Source of the DNA: Thermodesulfobacteriota bacterium
Lineage (GTDB): Bacteria; Desulfobacterota; Thermodesulfobacteria; Thermodesulfobacteriales; Thermodesulfobacteriaceae
NCBI GenBank assembly: GCA_003641645.1
Contig: QNAZ01000002.1
Location: forward strand, 1 to 24,202
Reading direction: 5' to 3'
Length of the DNA: 24,202 nt
Shown in pieces: positions 15,001 through 24,202 of the stretch. Every line of letters begins with the position of its first letter. Within the stretch, counting starts at the first letter, position 1. Below the pieces are notes generated by a model. It had not been told where the DNA came from. It searched no databases and saw nothing but the letters and a program-made list of their open reading frames with translations. Made by a program: the position numbers and the translations under genes.

Positions 15001-18000
15001 CTTTAAAAAAAACTTTTATTCTATCATTATATGGTTCTATCTTTTCTATATCTGTTGCCATAAGAAGTTTTAATCTTCCTTGTTTTTCTTTTTCTTCTAA
15101 ATTTTTTAAATTTATTTCGTTTATTCTAAAAAATTTAGGTCTTCTATAAGAAAGAAAAACCTGATTTGATTCACAAAGCGCACATGCAACTTCTGCTGCT
15201 GTATTTCCTCCTCCAACTACTAAAATTTTTTTATTCTCAGGAATTTCAAGTGGTGGTTCTAAAAAAACTTTGCCTTTTAATTCTTTAGGAATTGGATAAG
15301 ATGGTTTATTAGGTTTTCCAAAAATTCCAATAGCTATTACTACAAATTCTGATAAATATTCTGGTTTATCTTTTATTAAAATTTCATATTCTTGATCTGT
15401 TTTTTTAATATTTGTAACTTCAGATTTTAACTTAATATCCAAATTCCATTCTTTTATCCATTTTTCTATTCTTTGAAGAAATTCTTCTTTACTCTCGGTT
15501 TCAAAAGAACATATCCCTATAGGTTTAATATCTTTTTTTCTATAATAAGCATCTACTCTTTTACCAGGTTTGTAAAACTTTACTATAGTGTTACAAACTG
15601 ATTCTCCTTTTTCTAAAACTACTACTGGTTCTATATTATTTGCTTTTGCTTCTATAGCTGTTGCAATACCTGCTGGTCCTGCTCCAATTACTGCAATTTT
15701 TACTTTTTCCATGAAATCCTCCTATTTTAATTTTATGTTGCTAAGCATTTTTATAATTTTATTTTAATATAAAAATTTTATATAAAGTCAACTATTTTAT
15801 TTTACTTTATCCATTAAGGTTAAAAATTAGGCATACTTTTCTAACAACTGCTGGAAAAGGACTTTATCTTTGAAACTTATTTAACAAATTTTTGGTCTGG
15901 GGTAAAGCTTTGCTCTCTTTACAATTTCAGGAACAATAAATTCCCATCCAATTGGCATGAGATGAATTCCTCTAACACCAGGATTTTCTTTAACTCTTTC
16001 TATAATTTCCACTGCAATATTAATCCCTTCTTCTTTTTCATCCTTTGCAGATTCCATTCTCCTTATCAACTCATCTGGAACCTCTATTCCAGGAATTTTG
16101 CTTTCTTTTATATATTTAAGCATTTTTAAAGATTTTGGTGGAGCAATACCAGCAAGTATGTAAACTTTTTCTAATATACCAAAATCTTCACACAATTTTA
16201 TAAACTTTTCAAATCTCTCTAAGTTGTAAACTATCTGAGTTTGAATAAATCTTGCTCCTGCCTTTATTTTTTTTGCCAATCTTATTGGTCTAAACTCTAA
16301 TGGATCGGCAAAGGGATTTTCTACTGCTCCTATGAAAAAATAAGGATGTTTCCCTTTTACTTCTTTTTTATTAAAATATCTACCTTCAGAAAGATTTTTT
16401 ACTAAGCTAATTAGTTGAATTGAATCCAAATCAAAAACAGGCTTTGCTTGTGGATGATCTCCAAAGGTTACATAATCTCCTGTTAGGCACAAAATATTTT
16501 TTACTCCCAAAGCTGAAGCTCCCAACAAATCAGATTGAATAGCTATTCTATTTCTGTCTCTGCAGGTAATATGCATTACAGGTTCAATATTTTCTTTTTG
16601 TAAAATAACTGCTCCTGCAAGACTTGACATTTTAACCGTAGCCCTTGGTGAATCTGTAATGTTAACTGCATCTACATAACCTTTTAACCACTTTGCCTTT
16701 TCTTTTATCAACTCAGGATCTGCATTCTTAGGAGGGTCTATTTCTGCAGTAACTGCAAATTGACCTGATTCCAACACTTTTTGAAGATTAGTTTTTATTT
16801 TCAACTCCCAACTCCTCTCTCAATTCTCTTATTCCTTTACCATAAAGACTTCTCCAATCTTTTGCTTCCCATATTTCCATTAATTTTTCAAGTTTCCCTC
16901 TTTTTTTAAGTCTTTTTATAATTTGATACCACACACAAGGTAATCCCTTTCTCACTTCACATACTCCATTTTTACATCCACCACATGGCCCATTAAGCAT
17001 ATTTTTAGGACATCTTGTTATTGGACAAAGCCCAGCAGTATAACCTACTATACAATCTCCGCAAGCTCTACATTTTTCAATAAAAATGCCTTCTCTTAAT
17101 TCTGCACCCAAAAATAAAGTATTCATTCCTGGATATACTTCTATTTCAAAATAAATATCCGCTATCAAATTAACTCCTACTCCGCAACTTAATGTTACTA
17201 TTGCCTTAACATCTTTTATTAAATCATTTATGCTTTTCACATATCGAAGTTCACACAGTCTAATTAATGTTTTCTCTAAAATTTCTATGGATTTCCCCAA
17301 GTCTATCATTTTGTTTTTTATCTCTTCAGCAAGTTTTTTTACTGCTTCTTCACCACCTGTTACACAACCATAAGGACATTCCTGACACCCCAGCACAAGA
17401 ATTTTATTATGTCCCTCTATGTAGTTTAAAATTTCTTCTAATGGCTTTCTTTTTATTACTATCATTTAACTTTTTCTCCTTAATTAATTGACCGATTTTC
17501 TAAAATTTTAATTTTTTATCAAGAATTTCTCTCATAATCATATCATAAAAACCTTTAGCTTTGGCTGATCAATGCTGAGTTTTTGCTTAATTCTATCTAT
17601 TATAATCCCTGAAATAGATCTTATGAAATACTTTTCTATTTTTTCAAAAAGAAATTTGTTTATTCTTTTGTTTTCTATAATTAAATTTTCAAGATCAAAA
17701 ATAACCTGGAATCTGCTTGAAATAAAATACATTATTGTAACAGAAAACTCATTCATATTTTTACCTAAACCGCCAATATTAAACATTAAATCCTGAAACT
17801 TTTTAATTGCTTCATCAAAAATGTAAATCTTTACTAATTTTAGTCTTTTCTGCTCTATTTTATCTCCACACTTTCCTCTTATTCTACTTCATTCGGAAGA
17901 CCGTTCCACATTTTTGCTGCTTCAAGGGTATTTTTCATAAGCATGGTAATAGTCATAGGCCCAACTCCACCTGGAACAGGAGTAATAGCACTTACTTTTT

Positions 18001-21000
18001 CTTTTACTGCATCAAAATCTACATCTCCACAAAGAATAGCTTTTCCTTCAGGGGTTGTTCCAATTCTGTTTACTCCTACATCAATTACAATCGCTCCCTC
18101 TTTTACCATATCAGCTGTAATAAATTTTGGTTTTCCTACTGCTACAATTAAAATATCTGCTCTTTTAGTATGAAAAGTTAAATCTTTTGTTCTTGTATGG
18201 CAAATTGTTACAGTTGCATTACCCACAGTCTTTCTTTTCTGCATAAGAAGATTAGCTATAGGTTTTCCCACAATATTACTTCTTCCTACAACAACAGCCT
18301 CTGCTCCTTCAACTTGACATCCAATTTTTTCTAAAATTACCAAAATACCATAAGGTGTGCATGGTAAAAAACAGGGTTCTCCTATAATCATTTTTCCTAC
18401 ATTAATTGGATGAAAGCCATCTACATCTTTTCTGGGATCTATGGCATTTATTACTCTTCTTTCATTTATAGATTTTGGTAAAGGAAGCTGAACCAGTATC
18501 CCATGAATTCTCAAATCTTTATTGTATTTATCAATAAGTTTTATCAATTCATCTTCTGAAACATTTTCAGGAAGTCTTTCTTCCACAGAATAAAATCCAA
18601 GTGCTTGAGCTATTTTTTGTTTTCCTTTTACATAAGAAATTGAAGCTGGATCATCTCCTACTAAAATAGTAACAAGTCCAGGAACAATATCATATTTTTC
18701 TTTTAATTCTTCAACTTCCTTTTTAATCTTTTCTCTTATTTCTTGAGCTATAGATTTTCCATCTATAATTTTTGCTGCCATTTATTTTCTCCTTATTAAA
18801 AAAGACCTTTTACTTTTCCTGTATCTAAATCTACATCAATTCTCCTGTAAGCTGGGTCTGAACCTGTTCCAGGCATGAGTTTTATTTCTCCAGCCACAGG
18901 CACTATAAAACCTGATCCCTTGTATATAAGAACATTTCTTATTCTCAATTGCCACTTCTTAGGAACTCCCTTTTTTCCGGGATCATCGGAAAGAGAAAGA
19001 TGAGTTTTTGCTATACAAATAGGCATTTTTTTTAATTCCTCATTCCTTTCAATTAACTTAATTTTTTCTTCTGCTGCAGAACTATAAATCACTCCCTCTG
19101 CTCCATAGATTTCTTTTGCTATCTTTTCAATCCTTTCTTTAACAGGTTCATCAAGTTCATAAAGAAATTTAAACTGAGAAGTTTCTTTAGATGCATCTAT
19201 AACAGTATCTGCAAGCTCTAAAGCTCCTTCTCCTCCTTTTAACCAGTGATCAGAAAAAGCCACCCTTACCCCTAAATCTTCACAAAACTTTTTTACAAAA
19301 TCAAGTTCTTTTTTAGTATCAGTATAAAATTTGTTAATGCATACTACAGGATTTATTCCGCTTTTTCTAACAATATTTATACAGTGAAAAAGATTTTCAC
19401 ATCCTTTTTTAATCCATTTTAAATTTTCTTCAAAATATTCTTTTGGTATAGAACTTCCGGGTTTGGGAACAGGAGCCCCACCATGGCATTTAAGGGCTCT
19501 TATAGTAGCAACTATTACTACTGCATCAGGAATAAGACCAGAAATTCTGCATTTTACATTCCAGAACTTTTCAAAACCTATATCTGCAGCAAATCCAGAT
19601 TCAGTAATTACATATTCTCCAAGCTTTAAAGCAATATAGTCAGCAATAACGGATGATTGACCCAAAGCAATGTTACCAAAGGGACCTGTATGAACCAGAA
19701 CAGGTTGCCCCTCGATTGTTTGCACAAGATTAGGATTAAGTGCATCAACAAGCAGAGCTGTCATAGCTCCTGCTACCTCTAAATCTTCTGTTGTTATAGG
19801 GTTGCCATATTTATCAAAAGCAACAACTATTTTCCCAATTCTTTTTCTTAAATCTTTTAAGTTTTTTGCAATTGCCAATATCGCCATTACTTCAGAAGCA
19901 CCAGAAATATAAAATTTGCTTTCCATAGGATATCCATCCATTTTACCACCAAGCCCTATAACAATATGTCTCAATGCTTGGGCACAAAAATCTATAACCC
20001 ATCCCATTTCAACCCTTTTAGGATCTATATTTAACCTTTTTAAGCCTTTTTTAGCCAAAATCTCATCACTATAATTTGCTTCATGTTGCATTCTTGCTGT
20101 AATGGCAACCATAGCAAGATTGTGGGCATTCATTACTGCATTAATATCTCCTGTAAGCCCTAAGGAAAATTTATCCAGCGGAATAACTTGAGAAAGACCT
20201 CCTCCAGCAGATCCTCCTTTAATATTAAAAATCGGTCCACTTGAAGGCTGCCTTATAGTTCCTATTACTTTTTTCCCTCTTTTCCCAAGCCCTTGAACCA
20301 AACCTATTAATGTTGTAGTCTTTCCCTCTCCTAAAGGTGTTGGAGTAATAGCAGTAATATCTATATATTTTCCATTAACTCTATCCTTTAATCTTTCAAA
20401 AACTCTTTGATAATCAATTTTAGCTATATAATGTCCATAAGGCAGAAGTTCTTCTGTTAATCCCAGTTCTTCCCCTAACTGATATACAGTTTTCATGTTT
20501 TTCTCAGCTTCATAAGCTATTTCCCAATTTTTCATTTTTAAAGGATCAAATCTCATATTTTTTCTCTAACCTTTTAAAATTCTTTAATACCAATCACTCA
20601 AAAATTTTTTAACTTGAAAGTTTCTTTTAAAATTTTTTTATTATAAACTTATTTGAATAGTTTGAAAAGTTTAAAACTTCTCATATATCTTTTTTGGGTT
20701 TAAAAAGAAATTGTTTTACTTTTAGGCTTGATATGATACAATAAAATCTATATGACATCAACAAAACTTTGGATAAATAAGATTCCCAACCAAGACCTTT
20801 TTTATGAATTTGTTACTCATGGATTTTTCCCTCCTCTTTTAGCAAAAATTCTTATAAATAAGGGATTCTCAGATATAAAATCTGCTTACTCTTTTCTTTA
20901 CCCTCAACTTTCTGATTTTTCAGATCCTTTTATTATTCCAGATATGAAACTTGCAGTTGCACGAATTGCTAAAGCTATAAATTCAAAAGAAAAAATATGT

Positions 21001-24000
21001 ATTTATGGAGATTCTGATGCAGATGGAATTATAGGAACTTTTGTTCTTTATGATTTTTTAAAAAATTTTACTCCTTTTGTTGAATGGTTAATCCCAAGTA
21101 AAGATAAAGAAGGATATGGTTTTCATGCTAAATTTTTACCTTATTTTAAAGCTAAAGGGATAACTTTAATTATTACTGTTGATGTTGGAATTTCTGCCTA
21201 TCAAACAGTCAACTCTGCTAAAGCTCTTGGTATAGATGTAATTATTACTGATCATCATGAAATTATTACTAAACCTGAAACTTTTACCATCACAGGAAAA
21301 CTTACCTCTCCCTCTTCACCTATTTATTATCTTTGTGGTGCTGGAGTAGTTTTTGCATTAATAAGAGCCCTAAGATCTTATCTTTATTCTCAAGGCTTTT
21401 TTAGAAATAAAGAGCCTCCTTTTTTAAGAAAATATTTGGAATTAATTTTTCTTGCAACTTTAGCTGATATGGTCCCTTTATCAGGAGAAAATCGCCTTAT
21501 CACTTTTTTTGGATTTAGAGACCTTCTAAATCCCTTTTTTCCTTGCACCAAAGTTTTACTGGAAAAAGCAGATTTAAAATATGGTCTATCTGAGGAAGAT
21601 ATATCTTATCGAATTATACCTAAACTTAATTCTGCTGGTAGATTGGGACATCCTGAAGCAGTTTTTCAACTTCTCTCATCTTCTGACATATCTTCTGCAG
21701 AAAAATATTTATACCAAATAGAGAGTTTAAATCAAAAAAGACAACTTATAGAAGAAGAGACTTTAAAATCTGCTGCCTCTCAAATTTCTGAAATTTCAAA
21801 AAATTCCAAATTCTTATTTTTTGTATTAGAAGATGTTCCAAAAGGTTTATTAGGTCTGATTGCTAATAAACTTAAAAATAATTATAATTTACCAGTTATA
21901 GTTGTTTCTCAGGAAAATGAAATAGCACACGGTTCTATAAGATCTCCTTCTAAAATAAATTTTTTAAAAATCCTTTCTCAATGTAAAGATCTTTTAATCC
22001 AGTTTGGAGGGCATAAATATGCTTTAGGATTCAAAATAGATAAAAATCTTATTCCTCAATTAAAAACTCGCTTGAAAGAACTTTTAAAATATCATACTTT
22101 AGATTCTTTTTCTACAGATTTGATTTATATTGATGCAGAAGCAAGTTTATCTGAACTTCTTTATAAAGATATTCTTTTTGCTTTTGAGCAATTCCATCCT
22201 TATGGAGAAGAACATTTCCCTCCAGTTATTCTTCTTAAAAACTTCGAAATAAAAGAAATAAAAGTTTTAAAAGAAAAACATTCAAAACTTATTTTACAAA
22301 AAGAAAATAAAGAACTCTGCGCTATTTATTTTAATAAACTTTTAGAAAAAAAAGATATAAGTTTAATTGTAGGAACTCCTTTTATAAATAGTTTTAATAG
22401 AAGTTTAGAATTTAAAATTGAGGATGTTAGGTAACTCTATAAGAGAAGAAAAAGAAAATTTGGAAGAAATCTTTCTCTCTCCATTTGCAGCTAAAGCTAA
22501 ATATTCTAAAGGCCGGCTTTATCCAGAGGAAGAATGCGAAATTAGAACCTGCTTTGAAAGGGATAGAGATAGAATTATTCATTCTAAAGCTTTTAGGCGT
22601 CTAAAACATAAAACACAAGTTTTTTTAGCACCAAAAGGAGATCATTATAGAACAAGACTTACTCATACTTTGGAAGTTGCTCAAATTGCAAGAACCATAG
22701 CTAAAGCATTAAATTTAAATGAAGATTTAACAGAAGCTATAGCTCTTGGGCATGATCTTGGACACACTCCATTTGGACATGCAGGAGAAGAAGTATTAAA
22801 TGAACTTTTACCTGAAGGTTTTAAACATAATGAGCAGAGTTTAAGAGTAGTAGATATATTAGAAAAAGAAGGAAAAGGATTAAATTTAACTTTAGAAGTA
22901 AGAGATGGAATTTTAAAACATGCAAAAGGAAAGGGACCTATTTTATCTGAAAAAGATAAACCTTTAACATTGGAAGCTGAGGTGGTAAGAATTTCAGATA
23001 TTATTGCTTATACAAATCATGATATAGATGATGCCATTAGAGCTGGGTTGATAACTGTAGAGGATCTTCCTGAGATTGTAAAAAAAAGATTAGGTCTTTC
23101 TCATTCTGAAAGAATAAGCACCTTAGTAAAAAGTGTAATATTAACTACTAAAGAGTCTCAAAAAAAAGCTATTTTAATGGATGAAAAATGTTTAGATGCA
23201 CTTATTGTTTTAAGAGATTTCCTTTTTGAGAATATTTACTTTTCTCCTGTTGTTCGAAAGGAATTTGAAAAAGCAAAAAAAATTTTAGTTTCTCTTTTTG
23301 AGTTTTATTATAAAAACTTTGAAAAAATAGAATATTTTCAAAAAGCAAGTCAAATTTTTAATAATTCCTCTAAGGAACGAATTATTGCTGATTATATCTC
23401 TGGAATGACTGATAGATTTGCTCTTTTTCAATATTTTGAGTTTTTTATTCCTAAGCCCTGGGAAATACCATTTAATTTAGGAGGTTTAGCTTACGAGATC
23501 TAAAAAAATAGGTTGGTTCACTACTGGAAGAGATCAAGCAGCTATAGATCTTTTAAAAATTGTTTATTCAAAAATAAAATCTGGTTTCCTTCCTTTAAAA
23601 ATTTCCTATGTTTTTATAAGTAAAGAACCTGGAGAAGGTTTCTTTTCAGATAAATTAATTGAGATTGCTCAAAAAGAGATGGGACTTAAAGTTATTTCTT
23701 TTTCTGCTTTAAAATTTAAACCTGAATTAAGACAAAAAGATAAAGATAGTTGGAGAAAACTTTACCATGATGAAGTTCTTAAAAGACTTGATGAAGAAAT
23801 TGACTTTGGTGTCCTTGCAGGATATATGTGGATTGTGTCTACAAAGTTTTGTAATACTTTAAAATTGATTAATCTTCATCCTGCTTTACCTGGTGGACCA
23901 AAAGGTTCTTGGCAGCAAGTTGTATGGCAACTTATTAGTGCAAGATCTACAGAAACTGGAGCAATGATGCATTTAGTAACTCCTGATCTGGATGAAGGCC

Positions 24001-24202
24001 CTCCTATCACCTTTTTTAGATTTTCTTTAAGAACTCCTGAATTTTTACCTTTATGGGAAGAAACTGAAAAAAAACTTTTAAAATATCATTTAAGCGGCCT
24101 TCAAAAACTTGAGGGAGAAAAAAATAAACTTTTTCAAAAAATTAGAGAGGAAGAAGTAAAAAGAGAATTGCCTTTAATAGTTTATACTTTAAAATACTTA
24201 GG

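Overview
The window is strongly AT-rich, and its proteins are rich in Lys, Glu and Ile. It carries a folate-based methyl branch of the reductive acetyl-CoA (Wood-Ljungdahl) pathway, an iron-sulfur flavoprotein, a radical-SAM activase of the anaerobic ribonucleotide reductase type, and a Gram-negative outer-membrane porin. Together these suggest an anaerobic, probably thermophilic Gram-negative bacterium, most likely a member of the Thermodesulfobacteriota (Thermodesulfobacterium-like). The lineage is an inference from gene content and composition, not a database result.

Layout. 1-1055 (+): the tail of a possible upstream gene, a promoter, a 69-residue unknown protein and an iron-sulfur flavoprotein. 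1057-2381 (-): a radical-SAM activase and thiE, 2 nt apart. 2553-4494 (-): an accessory island with a beta-class DNA methyltransferase gene overlapping a gene for an HhH-GPD-type Fe-S DNA glycosylase-like protein, followed by a 90-bp attC-like imperfect palindrome. Each gene is cut by exactly one in-frame stop codon, TAG in the methyltransferase and TAA in the glycosylase-like gene. 4564-7779 (-): a CstA-family carrier and a coiled-coil outer-membrane porin with a strong terminator and a CRP/FNR-like operator. 8029-12563 (+): uvrB-rsmB-mscS, a compact housekeeping operon. 12560-14603 (-): a putative lipoprotein, a 69-residue protein and an ArsA-type ATPase. 14628-14699 (-): tRNA-Thr(CGT) with a near-consensus promoter. 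14750-15712 (-): a FAD/NAD(P) oxidoreductase. 15881-20556 (-): the operon fhs-folD-(small ORF)-metV-metF. 20752-24202 (+): recJ, a dGTPase-type HD hydrolase and a formyltransferase that runs off the window.

How the genes work together. Fhs, FolD and MetF/MetV turn formate plus tetrahydrofolate into methyl-tetrahydrofolate, so this locus is the methyl branch of CO2 fixation or acetyl oxidation. The CO dehydrogenase/acetyl-CoA synthase part is not in the window. The divergent recJ operon ends in a formyltransferase with the Asn/His/Asp set of 10-formyl-THF enzymes, which may draw on the same folate pool. Its start codon appears to be ACG.

The most interesting part is 2553-4494: a methyltransferase paired with a base-excision-type protein rather than a recognisable restriction nuclease, followed by a possible integron-type recombination site, with both reading frames interrupted once.
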